Notes under the pieces: model-generated
Seen by the model: only the letters and a program-made list of their open reading frames with translations
Database searches by the model: none
Told to the model about the DNA's origin: nothing
NCBI GenBank assembly: GCA_944321435.1
Contig: CALULH010000001.1
Span: 62,001-126,000, forward strand
DNA from: an uncultured Coriobacteriaceae bacterium
GTDB lineage: Bacteria > Actinomycetota > Coriobacteriia > Coriobacteriales > Coriobacteriaceae
Direction of reading: 5' to 3'
Length of the DNA stretch: 64,000 nt
Part shown: positions 16,941 through 25,408 of the stretch, one piece after another
How the letters are laid out: every line of letters starts with the position of its first letter
How positions within the stretch are numbered: the first letter of the stretch is position 1
Made by a program: the position numbers and the translations under genes

Positions 16941-17687
16941 CTAGGAAACCGCTTGGGAGCTGGCCAGCAGCTTGGTCAGGCGCACTTGCGTGCCGGGGGC
17001 GCCTGCGCGGCGCTGCACGTCCACGCGGTCCACCAGCATGCGCATAAGACGGATGCCGCGGCCGCGCTCCTCGGTGGGAGACTTGGTGTCCTCATGCAAT
17101 CCTAGCTCATAGCCGCAGCCGTCATCGGTGACCTCTATGATCACGCGGTCGCGGTACGCGTGCACGGCCAGGATGATGCTCTGCGCCTGAGCGTGGTCGT
17201 AGGCGTTGGAGAGCGCCTCGCCACCGGCTAGGGCCACGTCGAAGCGATCCTCGTCGCTCAGGTCGACGTGGGATAGCAGCTCGGCAATGCGGTGACGGTA
17301 CTGCGGCAAGTGCTCCACGCCAGGCGCCACGCGTATCATCTTGTCCCACAACGGCACTACGTCATGGCCCAGCTGCGGTACGTCCGGCTTGTTGGCGGCG
17401 GTTGCGTGCAGCGGCTCGACCAGCTGCGCGATCCGCAGGATGCGCAGCACGTTGTCCGACGCGTTCATCAGCGAAAGCAGCCCGTCGCGCGCGGACAGGG
17501 CCCGGGCGCGCGACAACAGGAACGCCAGTCCCGTGGAGTCGATGAATGTCACGAATTGGCAGTTGACGATGATGCGGCGAATGCCGGATGCCGTGCAGTC
17601 ATCGATCGACGTGCGCAGGCGTGGTACGCTTGCGATGTCGATGTCGCCCTCGGGCGTGATGACCGTTATGTTGCTCCATTCGCGCAT
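16941..17687 (-). CDS. STAS domain fused to RsbW-type HATPase (antagonist plus anti-sigma kinase)
   Basis: A single 248-residue protein with an N-terminal STAS domain (about 5-100) and a C-terminal GHKL ATPase (about 120-240). The STAS part has the phosphorylatable serine in FIDSTGLAF (Ser51). The ATPase has the N box Glu157/Asn161 (GGEALSNAYDHA), the G1 box DDGCGYEL (188-195) and the G2 box ERGRGIRL (207-214). In partner switching these are normally separate proteins, an anti-sigma kinase and its antagonist. The fusion could be self-phosphorylating and be reset by the convergent SpoIIE phosphatase. No sigma factor is nearby. Start ATG 17687 follows GGGG on its strand. Confidence 0.88.
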   Translation of the reverse strand: MREWSNITVITPEGDIDIASVPRLRTSIDDCTASGIRRIIVNCQFVTFIDSTGLAFLLSRARALSARDGLLSLMNASDNVLRILRIAQLVEPLHATAANKPDVPQLGHDVVPLWDKMIRVAPGVEHLPQYRHRIAELLSHVDLSDEDRFDVALAGGEALSNAYDHAQAQSIILAVHAYRDRVIIEVTDDGCGYELGLHEDTKSPTEERGRGIRLMRMLVDRVDVQRRAGAPGTQVRLTKLLASSQAVS

Positions 17688-17795
17688 GCTTGGATGATTC
17701 CCCGCCCGTTGGCGGGCTAAACCGCGAACGACGCGGTGTTTTCAGAACGGCAAACGACTGGGCGATAAGCGCACACGCGTCTTGGAGGGAGCTAC

Positions 17796-18734
17796 TCAGG
17801 CCTTGTCCTCGCTTGCGTAGCTCTTGGCTTCGTCTCCCGGCAACGTGAGGTTTTGGAAGGTCGCGGATATGAAGTCGTCGTCAAAGTGCCGGTCGACGTA
17901 CTCCTCGAAGCCGTTTGCCGGCGGAACGCCCTCGCGCCGGGCGTCGGCGCGGATGAAGCAGGCGAAGGTCATGAAGATGTCGAGCGTCATGAAAGCCGTG
18001 AGCAGGCTCACCGCGACCATCTGGCGGGTCGATGTGATCTCGCCGATACGGTAGATGAGCTCGGGCATGATGACCTTGCACCACACGAGGCCCAGCGCAC
18101 CCCACATGAAGAGGAACCGCACCGCCACCCACTGCGTGATGTGGTCGGGCAGGTGCAGGTAGCTCCAGGAGTGCGCCCCTACGAAGTACTCCATGGCCCA
18201 GCCGGCAAACTGCTCGAGGCAACCGCCGAGCACCATGGAGAGCGGGAAGATAAGGTACCACGGGCGCTTGCGCAGCGGCCACAGGGCTGCGGTGAGCAGG
18301 CACGCGCCGACGCCGTAGAGGGGCGAGAAGGGCCCCCAGACCAAGCCCACGCGGCTTTCCAGGACGCCGAACTGGATGAACATCCAGACTTCCTCGAGCA
18401 CGAGTCCCAGGACCGAGGCGATGAGGAAGATGATGATGTACTGGTAGAAGCCGGGGTTGTTGTCGTCGAGGAAGTCCTCGCGCATCTTGGCTTTGGCGCG
18501 CTTGATGGCCTGCTGCTGTTGCTTGGAGATCTTTGCGCGCAGGCGCTTGCGGCCGAAATGCTCGATCTCATCCCATTGAGCGCCCTCGTAGACCCCGGCA
18601 TCCAAGCGCCCTTGTTGAAGGGCCCGTTTGAAGCGCTTGCCCGATCCGCGCGCGTTGTGGTAGCGCGTAACCAGGTAGAGCGCGAGCCGGGCCACGAGGA
18701 AGACTGCAAATATGAAGAGGAATACCTGTAGCAC
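17796..18734 (-). CDS. CmpB-type multi-pass membrane protein ('putative ABC transporter permease' family)
   Basis: Integral membrane protein of the ABC_trans_CmpB-like family, whose transport role is not established. 312 residues from a GTG start at 18734, chosen because CAAGGGG lies just before it; the upstream extension reads through tRNA promoter DNA. Seen: an N-terminal membrane helix (about 3-25), a basic Lys/Gln-rich cytoplasmic linker (about 60-95), then about five membrane segments with the family pattern GVLESRVGLVWGPFSPLYGVG near 155 and GCLEQFAGWAMEYFVGAHSWSY near 205. Lies upstream of the STAS-kinase gene on the same strand with a 108-nt gap. Confidence 0.75.
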   Translation of the reverse strand: MLQVFLFIFAVFLVARLALYLVTRYHNARGSGKRFKRALQQGRLDAGVYEGAQWDEIEHFGRKRLRAKISKQQQQAIKRAKAKMREDFLDDNNPGFYQYIIIFLIASVLGLVLEEVWMFIQFGVLESRVGLVWGPFSPLYGVGACLLTAALWPLRKRPWYLIFPLSMVLGGCLEQFAGWAMEYFVGAHSWSYLHLPDHITQWVAVRFLFMWGALGLVWCKVIMPELIYRIGEITSTRQMVAVSLLTAFMTLDIFMTFACFIRADARREGVPPANGFEEYVDRHFDDDFISATFQNLTLPGDEAKSYASEDKA

Positions 18735-18840
18735 GATGACCCCTTGCAGGCACGTCGAGGCGGGAGAGCGGAAAACAAGGCACTGTACGGCGCCTGATCT
18801 CGATTCTACCCTAGGCGCAGAACTTTTTTCAAAAAAGTAC

Positions 18841-18869
18841 TTGCAAAGGGGAGGGGACTCGCGTATATT
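18841..18869 (+). promoter_or_regulatory. Promoter of the tRNA-Gly/Cys/Gly cluster
   Basis: TTGCAA (18841-18846), 17-nt spacer, TATATT (18864-18869). Immediately upstream is ACTTTTTT-C-AAAAAAGT, an A/T-rich palindrome that could act as an UP element. Confidence 0.75.
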
Positions 18870-18882
18870 ACTTTCTTGCCAA

Positions 18883-18958
18883 GCGGACATGGCTCAGTTG
18901 GTAGAGCACAACCTTGCCAAGGTTGGGGTCGCGGGTTCGAGCCCCGTTGTCCGCTCCA
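18883..18958 (+). tRNA. tRNA-Gly (GCC), copy 1
   Basis: 76 nt with encoded CCA. Acceptor GCGGACA/TGTCCGC, anticodon stem CAACC/GGTTG with loop TTGCCAA (GCC), T-loop GGGTTCGAGCCCC. Identical to the copy at 19106. Confidence 0.97.
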
Positions 18959-18969
18959 GCGTCAAATAT

Positions 18970-18994
18970 AGGCCGATTTCGATCGGCCTTTTTT
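18970..18994 (+). terminator. Terminator after first tRNA-Gly
   Basis: AGGCCGAT TTC GATCGGCCT followed by six T. It lies only one base before tRNA-Cys, so either read-through is substantial or tRNA-Cys has its own promoter; none is obvious. Confidence 0.75.
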
Positions 18995-18995
18995 A

Positions 18996-19069
18996 GGCGA
19001 CGTGGCCAAGTGGTAAGGCAGAGGCCTGCAAAGCCTTTACCCCCGGTTCGAATCCGGGCGTCGCCTCCA
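18996..19069 (+). tRNA. tRNA-Cys (GCA)
   Basis: 74 nt with encoded CCA. Acceptor GGCGACG/CGTCGCC, anticodon loop CTGCAAA (GCA), T-arm CCCGGTTCGAATCCGGG. Confidence 0.96.
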
Positions 19070-19105
19070 GCGTTACCCCCGGGCATCTTCGGGTGCCCCA
19101 CATAA

Positions 19106-19181
19106 GCGGACATGGCTCAGTTGGTAGAGCACAACCTTGCCAAGGTTGGGGTCGCGGGTTCGAGCCCCGTTGTCCGCTCCA
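19106..19181 (+). tRNA. tRNA-Gly (GCC), copy 2
   Basis: 76 nt, sequence identical to the copy at 18883, anticodon GCC, encoded CCA. Tandem duplication around tRNA-Cys. Confidence 0.97.
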
Positions 19182-19190
19182 GTAATTGAC

Positions 19191-19224
19191 CATCCCCGGT
19201 ACCCCAGCGGTACCGGGGATGTTT
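19191..19224 (+). terminator. Terminator of the tRNA cluster
   Basis: CATCCCCGGTACC / GGTACCGGGGATG, 13-bp perfect stem with a short loop and four T. Confidence 0.85.
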
Positions 19225-19284
19225 TCATATCACTCCTTGGCGTCAGGGCCTGGCGTCATCGTTCCGCGATTCTCGCCCTGCCGT

Positions 19285-19460
19285 CGAAACTCTGGACATG
19301 TCGAAACACTGGCCTCAGAGTTTCGCTCTTCTCGCCCATACAATGCATAAAAAAGACGATAAGAGCGTAACGTTTCTACAATACCTGCGATAAGGGCAAC
19401 TGCTGTGTATACGCTGATCGAAACTCTGGAACGGGCGAAACACTCGCTCCAGAGTTTCGA
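19285..19460. repeat. Two related inverted repeats CGAAACTCTG...CAGAGTTTCG
   Basis: First palindrome: CGAAACTCTG (19285-19294) with CAGAGTTTCG (19316-19325). Second: TCGAAACTCTGGA (19418-19430) with its perfect complement at 19448-19460. Both loops contain CGAAACACT. They fill the gap between the tRNA cluster and the convergent activase gene. No coding content seen. Confidence 0.75.
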
Positions 19461-19485
19461 CGGCCGCTCCGGGTAAGGCGCCTAT

Positions 19486-19515
19486 GAAAAAGGCCCCACC
19501 GGACGGCGGGGCCTT
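19486..19515 (-). terminator. Terminator of the activase gene
   Basis: Read on the minus strand: AAGGCCCCGCC, 4-nt loop, GGTGGGGCCTT followed by a T run. It lies 52 nt past the stop of the gene at 19567-24171. Confidence 0.8.
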
Positions 19516-19566
19516 GTCTGTGCGTAGCGCCGATGCGCCCTGCGGCGGATCGGTCGGAAGGACGCC

Positions 19567-22500
19567 TTATTTCTGCGCGTTCATAATGAGCATCTGCAGG
19601 CGGTTCTCGATATTGGCCATGCTCATGTCCGGGTCGTAGTCCAGGCTCAGGATCTGCGCGTTAGGGTAGAGCTCGCGCAGCTTCTTGACGATGCCGCGGC
19701 CCACTACATGGTTCGGCAGGCATCCGAACGGCTGCAAGATCAAAAACGCCCGGCACCCGTGCTCGGCATGGTGGAGGATCTCGGCGGGGATGAGCACGCC
19801 CTCGCCTGCGTCGAAGGTGTGGTGGATGATAGGGTCGCTCGCGCGGACCAGGTCTTCCATGCGCGTCGCCGGTTCGTAGAGCGGGTGGCGGCAGGCGATG
19901 CGGTCCGCAAGCGCGTGCGCCACGTCGAAGGCGTTGTCCGCCACGGCGTTCCAGGTGCGCGCCTTGAGCGGGCGTGTCACATGGTACTCGCGGTCCTGGG
20001 CATGCTGGTAGAAGTACGTCTTGCGGATAACGTCGGTCATCCGCGCCTCAATGACCTCCATGCCGTTTGCCTCGAGGTACGCCTCCACATGGCGGTTGGC
20101 GCCGGGGTGGAAGTTCAGCAGGTACTCTCCCACGATAAGCACGGTGGGGCGGGGGCGGCTGCGGTCGTAGCGCACGGCGCACATGAGGTCCATGGCGTGC
20201 TCAAAGCCCTTCAGGCTCCCGCGGATCCCTCGTGAGCGCATTCCCGCGCAAATGGCCTCGACGCCGGCTTCGAAAGCCGTCTCGGCGCTACCGGGCTCCA
20301 GCTCGTACGGGCGGATCTTGCGCAGCAGCTCCTCCAACGCGTCGATCATGGGCAGCGCCGCCGCAATGCAGAGCGACCCCTGGATCCCCAGTCGGTAGCC
20401 GGGGTGCATGTCGTGGTCGTCGGCGTCGTCGTTGGTAACGATGGGCACGTCCTCGAAGCCGGCGTCGTTGAGCGCCTTGCGCAGCAGCGCCGCGTAGTGC
20501 GTGAGGCGGCAGTCGCCCACGTACTTCGCCATCATGATGGCGGTCTTGCCCGGGTCGCGTTCCCCGTCGACCAGCGCCTCGAGCGCCTCGCCGATGACGA
20601 TCTGCGCCGGGAAGCAGATGTCGTTGTGCACGTACTTCTTCCCCAGCTCGGCCGCGCGCTCGCCGCCCACCGGCAGCGACTCGGTCCGCAGGCCCTCGCG
20701 TGCCAACGCCGCCGCCATGACCATGCTGAATGCGTGGGAGGTGTTGGGTACCAGCACCGTGCGCTGGGAGAAGTCGCGCTTCTCGAACTTCGCGGGATAG
20801 GGGTCGGGCAGCGCCCGCGCCGCCACGGCGCCCTCCGCCAACCGGCGCATGTTGACCGTCTCCACAAACGACCGCACGCGTATGCGCAGCGGGCCCTGCG
20901 CGTCGCTCTCGTCCACTTTCAGGATGAGCGGCGTCTTGTGCGAGGTGAGCCGCATGAGGCGCTTGATCTCGTCGGAGAGGTAGGCGTCGTGGCCGCAGCC
21001 GAAGCTCACCAGCTGCACGTACTCCATCGCGTCGCTCTCCGCGGCGAGAAGCGCGCTGCCCAGCATGCGGGCATGGAAGTTGTTGACTATGTCCAAGCGG
21101 CTTTTCGTCAGGTCCACGTCGTTCACGCCCGGCACCGCGTCCGGGGGCATCACGGGGATGCCCTGCGCGGCGAAGAGCTCCGGCAGACTGTGGTTCACCA
21201 GCGGGTCGGAATGGTACGGGCGGCTGGCGAGAACCACGGCGTAGGACCCGGCGGCCTCGGCATCGTCGATGACCTTCTCGCCCGCCTGCACCAGCTGGTC
21301 GCGGAACGCCTTCTGCGCGTCCTCTGCCTGGCGGATGGCGTCGTGCGCGTCTTTCTCGGCCACGCTGAAGGCGTCGCGCAGGTACGCGGTGAGCTGGCGC
21401 ACCTGGTCGCGGTCGGAAAGCCAGTGAAAGAGCGGCGCGTCGAAGGGGATGCCGAAGCGCTCCTCGGGGTTGTCGGAGTTCTTGATGACCAGCGGGTAGC
21501 CCTTCACCACGGCGCACATGCTCTCCGACGTCTTGGCCGTGTTCTCGGTGGGGACGGTGGTCACCACCGGCATGAAGATGCGGTCGACGCCCTTGCGCGC
21601 AAGCCACCGCAGGTGCCCGTGCACGAGCTTGGCCGGGAAGCACACGGTGTCCGACGGCACGGCGGAGAGCCCGTCCTCGTACATGTGGCGCGTGCTTTCG
21701 GGGGAGAGCAGCACGTCAAAGCCGAGCGCGCGCAAGAGCGTGGTCCAAAACGGGGCGTTGTCCCACAGCGCCAGCACGCGCGGCAGTCCCACGGTCTGCC
21801 CGCGCGGGGCGCATACGGGCCTTACCGGCCAGTCTTGGAACAGTAGCTTGCGGCGCAGCTCAAAGAGGTTCGGCGCCCCGTATGCGGCGTTCTCGGCGGC
21901 GCGCAGGCGCTCGCGGGTCTCTGCGTCGCGCGGGTCGCCCACCACCTGGCCCTTGGGGCAGCGGTTGCCGGTGACCCAGGTGGTGCCGTCCGAGAAGGTC
22001 ACGAGCGTGCGGCTGCAATGGTTGCCGCAGAAGGGGCAGCGCACGCCGGTCTGCTGGGTGTAGCTGAAATCGTCGAGCGCGTCCAGTCCGATGAACGCGG
22101 TGAGGTTGCGGTCCTTGGGCGCCGCCTCGAGCTTCTCCTGGGTGAGCAGCGCAATGCCGATGGCGCCCATGAGCCCGGGGTAGGGCGCGCGCGTAACCTC
22201 GCGGTCCAGGTACTGCTCAAGCGCGCGCAGCACGGCGTCGTTGCGGAAGGTGCCGCCCTGCACCACGATCTTGTCGCCCAGGCTCGAGGTGTTGGAGAGG
22301 CGGATGACCTTGGTGAAGACGTTCTCCACAATGGAGCGGGCGAGCCCCGCCATGATGTCGTCAGGGGTCTTGCCGTTGCGCTGCTCGTTCACCACGGAGC
22401 TGTTCATGAAGACGGTGCACCGGCTGCCGAGCACGGCGGGGTGGTCGGCGCGGAAGGCGGCCTCGGCGATGCCCGTGACCGGGATCCCGAGCGTGGAGGC

Positions 22501-24171
22501 GAAGTTCTCCAAGAAGCTGCCGCAGCCCGAGGAGCAGGCCTCGTTGACCTCGATGTCGGTGACGATGCCGTTTTCCAGCCAGATGCCCTTCATGTCCTGC
22601 CCGCCGATATCCAGCACAAAGCTGGCGTCGGGCACGTAGGCGCGCGCGGCGCGGGCATGGGCCACCGTCTCCACGGTGTGGTAGTCGGCATGGAACGCGC
22701 GGGCGAACATGGCCTCGCCGTAGCCGGTGGTGCCGCAGCCCAGCACGGTGAGCTTGACGCCCGCCGCGCGGAATCGGTCGCGGATGCCCGTGAGCGCCTT
22801 TTTAGCCACGGCAAGCGGGTCGCCCTCGTTGTTTGCGTAGAAGCTCGCGGCAACCTCGCCCTCGGGCGTCACGAACGCCAGCTTGGTAGTGGTGGAGCCG
22901 GAGTCAAGGCCCAGGTACGCCTTGACCTCGGTGACGCCCCGCGCGGCAAGTTCCTCGGGCGCGGGCGGCTCGGGCGCCAGGGCGTGGCGTTTCTCGAAGG
23001 CGCGACGCTCGTCCGGGCTCTCGAAGAAGGCCTCGCCCGAACGCGCCTCGGCGGCGGCCTCGCGCGAGGCCTGGGCGAGAAGCTCGTGGGCGTGCTGCGG
23101 CTCTACGTCGGCGGTCGCCTCGGCAAAGAGCCCGTCTAGCGCCAGCGCCGCGCCCTCGGCCACGATGACCTCGGGGTGGGCAGGAAGAATGGCGTCCTGC
23201 TCGTCCAGGTCTAAGCGCTCGCGGAAGGCGCGGATGAGGGTGGGGTTGAAGGTGAGCGGGCCGCCTTCGAAGATGACGGGGGCGGTGATGTCCAGGCCCT
23301 GGGCCAGGCCGCCTATGGACTGCTTGGCAATGGCGTGGCAGGCGGAGAGGGCCAGGTCCGCGCGGCTGACGCCGTTGTTGAGCAGCGGCTGGATGTCGGT
23401 TTTGGCAAAGACGCCGCAGCGGCCGGATATGTCGTAGACGGTGGTGCCCTGGGCGGCGAGCGGCTCGAACTCCTCCGGGGTGACCGAGAGCAGCTTGGCG
23501 ATCTCGTCCAGGAAGGCGCCGGTTCCGCCCGCGCAGCTGCCGTTCATGCGCATGTCGGCCACGTCCAGGTTGCCGGTCTTCTCGTTTTTGCGGAAGAAGA
23601 TCATCTTGGCATCCTGGCCGCCCAGCTCGATGGCGGTGCGCGCCGCGGGGTAGAGGCGCTGCACGGCAACGGCGTTGGCCACGACCTCTTGGATGAAGGG
23701 CACGCCCAGCGCGTCGGCTACGCCGCGTCCGCCCGACCCGCAGACCGCCATGCGGATGCGCGCCGCGGGAAAGCGCTCTTGGATCTCGTCGATGACCTGC
23801 TGGACGCTTTCGGCCTGACGGGCGCTATGGCGTTTGTAACGCGCGTAGAGCGGCTCGGTTGACCCGGGGGCGAGAACCACCGCCTTAGTGGTGGTCGAGC
23901 CCACGTCCACGCCCACGTGGATGAGAGCGGGGGAGGTTGCCGCGGGGCTCTTCTCGCCCGCGGGTGCGTTTTGCAGGGTTGCGGCGTCGCGCCGAGTCGT
24001 TGCGCCGCCGGCGTTGCCGGCGCCAGAGGCCGCGGTGTCCGTGCTGTCCGCGGTGCCCGTGCGGCGGGGCGCGGTGCCCGCGTCCTTCTCTGATGCGGCT
24101 GCGCGCACGACCGGGCGCGCAGATGGGTTGTCGGCGGCAGAGGACACGACATGGTTGTCGGTGATGTTCAA
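19567..24171 (-). CDS. Large 2-hydroxyacyl-CoA dehydratase-type activase (fused activator and CoA-enzyme activase domains)
   Basis: 1534-residue cytoplasmic iron-sulfur ATPase related to the activator of R-2-hydroxyglutaryl-CoA dehydratase, which uses ATP to inject a low-potential electron. Seen: an Ala/Thr-rich N-terminal extension (1-80), first ASKHA ATPase with HVGVDVGSTTTK (about 86) and cluster Cys in NGSCAGGTGAF (about 214), second ATPase with LGLDSGSTTTK (about 423) and EACSSGCGSF (about 545), a cysteine motif CPFCGNHC (about 712), then activase and HgdB-like regions to the end. TTG 24171 is chosen because TAGGAGG precedes it. This fused architecture occurs in many anaerobes; the substrate is unknown, and no dehydratase subunits lie beside it. 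Confidence 0.88.
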   Translation of the reverse strand: MNITDNHVVSSAADNPSARPVVRAAASEKDAGTAPRRTGTADSTDTAASGAGNAGGATTRRDAATLQNAPAGEKSPAATSPALIHVGVDVGSTTTKAVVLAPGSTEPLYARYKRHSARQAESVQQVIDEIQERFPAARIRMAVCGSGGRGVADALGVPFIQEVVANAVAVQRLYPAARTAIELGGQDAKMIFFRKNEKTGNLDVADMRMNGSCAGGTGAFLDEIAKLLSVTPEEFEPLAAQGTTVYDISGRCGVFAKTDIQPLLNNGVSRADLALSACHAIAKQSIGGLAQGLDITAPVIFEGGPLTFNPTLIRAFRERLDLDEQDAILPAHPEVIVAEGAALALDGLFAEATADVEPQHAHELLAQASREAAAEARSGEAFFESPDERRAFEKRHALAPEPPAPEELAARGVTEVKAYLGLDSGSTTTKLAFVTPEGEVAASFYANNEGDPLAVAKKALTGIRDRFRAAGVKLTVLGCGTTGYGEAMFARAFHADYHTVETVAHARAARAYVPDASFVLDIGGQDMKGIWLENGIVTDIEVNEACSSGCGSFLENFASTLGIPVTGIAEAAFRADHPAVLGSRCTVFMNSSVVNEQRNGKTPDDIMAGLARSIVENVFTKVIRLSNTSSLGDKIVVQGGTFRNDAVLRALEQYLDREVTRAPYPGLMGAIGIALLTQEKLEAAPKDRNLTAFIGLDALDDFSYTQQTGVRCPFCGNHCSRTLVTFSDGTTWVTGNRCPKGQVVGDPRDAETRERLRAAENAAYGAPNLFELRRKLLFQDWPVRPVCAPRGQTVGLPRVLALWDNAPFWTTLLRALGFDVLLSPESTRHMYEDGLSAVPSDTVCFPAKLVHGHLRWLARKGVDRIFMPVVTTVPTENTAKTSESMCAVVKGYPLVIKNSDNPEERFGIPFDAPLFHWLSDRDQVRQLTAYLRDAFSVAEKDAHDAIRQAEDAQKAFRDQLVQAGEKVIDDAEAAGSYAVVLASRPYHSDPLVNHSLPELFAAQGIPVMPPDAVPGVNDVDLTKSRLDIVNNFHARMLGSALLAAESDAMEYVQLVSFGCGHDAYLSDEIKRLMRLTSHKTPLILKVDESDAQGPLRIRVRSFVETVNMRRLAEGAVAARALPDPYPAKFEKRDFSQRTVLVPNTSHAFSMVMAAALAREGLRTESLPVGGERAAELGKKYVHNDICFPAQIVIGEALEALVDGERDPGKTAIMMAKYVGDCRLTHYAALLRKALNDAGFEDVPIVTNDDADDHDMHPGYRLGIQGSLCIAAALPMIDALEELLRKIRPYELEPGSAETAFEAGVEAICAGMRSRGIRGSLKGFEHAMDLMCAVRYDRSRPRPTVLIVGEYLLNFHPGANRHVEAYLEANGMEVIEARMTDVIRKTYFYQHAQDREYHVTRPLKARTWNAVADNAFDVAHALADRIACRHPLYEPATRMEDLVRASDPIIHHTFDAGEGVLIPAEILHHAEHGCRAFLILQPFGCLPNHVVGRGIVKKLRELYPNAQILSLDYDPDMSMANIENRLQMLIMNAQK

Positions 24172-24755
24172 AAAGGCCTCCTAGAGGCAAGTGTGCGCAG
24201 GCTGCGGTGCAGGGTACTGTTCTTGCGCCGTTCCTTACTTTTTTGTCACGTTTACTATAAAAGATACGTTGCGCAGCTCAAGAAGTCTTACACAAATATC
24301 ATACGGTACCTTATAAAAAATGAAGGCATGTTGGCAACATAAATGGGTGGGGGACAGTTGGAAAGCGGTGCTTTGGCGAATGAGGGAGCGGTGGCTTATC
24401 CGAACACGCGGGCCTTGGTTCCCGGTGTGTGCGTCGGCTTCGTCAAGCTTGTGGCACGAAGGTGCACTGAATACGAGATGTTGGGAGACCGTGGCAGCGG
24501 GTTGGCGGCGGCGTGAGGGAGTTTGGGGCGAGCATACGGTTCGTCAGGTGGGCTGTTTGCGATGTATCGTGCTTGCAGCGCATAGAATTGCGAGCAAACG
24601 CATTGTGCCCCGGCCTTTGCACGTGCTGGCGGCCCTCAGCTTCCTTTGATATCCGTTCCAGCTTCCCAGCATCTCGATTTTTCGCCACTTTTGGGTTGAA
24701 AAAGAAACGGACGGGCTGCTGATTTTCCCTAAGTTCAAAATTCTCAAAAAAGTTC
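24172..24755. other. Non-coding interval between the activase gene and tRNA-Val
   Basis: About 580 nt. Short open frames on both strands lack family features, ribosome sites or consistent third-position GC. Composition falls near 24230-24320 (AT-rich), where the activase promoter would lie. No repeat was recognised. Confidence 0.5.
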
Positions 24756-24784
24756 TTTACACCGACCGTACAGTCCGGTATATT
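24756..24784 (+). promoter_or_regulatory. Promoter of tRNA-Val
   Basis: TTTACA (24756-24761), 17-nt spacer, TATATT (24779-24784), with CTCAAAAAAGTTC immediately upstream as an A-tract. Confidence 0.75.
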
Positions 24785-24817
24785 CTCTCTTGCGCCAAGC
24801 GCGGCGCACACATACAA

Positions 24818-24893
24818 GGGCGTTTAGCTCAGGGGGATGAGCGCTTCCCTGACACGGAAGAGGTCACAAGTTCAAATCTTGTAACGCCCACCA
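24818..24893 (+). tRNA. tRNA-Val (GAC)
   Basis: 76 nt with encoded CCA. Acceptor GGGCGTT/AACGCCC, anticodon stem CTTCC/GGAAG with loop CTGACAC (GAC), T-arm ACAAGTTCAAATCTTGT. Confidence 0.96.
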
Positions 24894-24903
24894 GAAATTC
24901 GCA

Positions 24904-24940
24904 GGCCGGAAGGGTAAAAGCTTCCGGCCTTTTGCTTTTG
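24904..24940 (+). terminator. Terminator of tRNA-Val
   Basis: GGCCGGAAG / CTTCCGGCC stem, 8-nt loop, then TTTTGCTTTT. Confidence 0.85.
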
Positions 24941-25186
24941 ACTCAAGCTGTGCAAGCGAATGAGTTCGACAGCTGCGAGAAGGTCGGGCGCTTTCAGCTT
25001 AAGGCACGCATAATCGGCAGATTCGCTAAGGAGCGCGGCGTCGGGCATCTCCTCGATTGCCTTGAGCGCAACGAGTCGGCGGGGGTCGTCTACCATCGTT
25101 CCGGCGTTGTCGGCGACTACGATGATTTCGATAACCCTGACGAGCTCATGGCGTTTATCGAGAGCGGTGCCCGCCTTCGGCTCTAG
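24932..25186 (+). CDS. Possible small hypothetical protein or gene remnant after tRNA-Val
   Basis: An 84-residue open frame begins at a TTG within the tRNA terminator and has no ATG near its start and no ribosome site. Its codons show the purine-first, C/G-third pattern of local genes, and the C-terminal half is acidic (GDYDDFDNPDELMAFIESG), so it looks as if it once coded. It could be the 3' remnant of a longer gene cut at the tRNA, a common integration site. The opposite-strand frame (24872-25237) has a poorer codon pattern. No family recognised. Confidence 0.25.
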   Translation: MLLTQAVQANEFDSCEKVGRFQLKARIIGRFAKERGVGHLLDCLERNESAGVVYHRSGVVGDYDDFDNPDELMAFIESGARLRL

Positions 25187-25408
25187 GCACATAATGACAT
25201 ATCCTACACTTAAGAACTCCACGCATATCGGTATCAAAACGACGGGGTCTTTTGCCTGTGCTGACGTACAATTTCACTTGTTCGGACTTGTTGCAGATAA
25301 GGGAGGGTGGACGAGAAGCATGGCCTTAAAAGCGCGCTCCTGTCGTCCGCCTTTCCAGCGGCAGGTTTGCATTCCGTAATCAGCATGCACCAACGGAGGT
25401 GGTCCCGC
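25187..25408. other. Leader region of the GH13 gene
   Basis: About 220 nt without a gene. TACAAT (25268-25273) could be a -10 element, but no good -35 precedes it. A good ribosome site ACGGAGGT lies before ATG 25409. Confidence 0.4.

Noticed and set aside
18883-19181. Identical tRNA-Gly copies as att sites of an integrated element
   Set aside because: Only 147 nt separate the copies and they contain a complete tRNA-Cys; this is a tandem tRNA duplication, with no integrase.
24872-25237. 121-codon minus-strand frame after tRNA-Val
   Set aside because: Overlaps the tRNA 3' end and terminator and has a weaker codon pattern than the plus-strand frame, itself uncertain.
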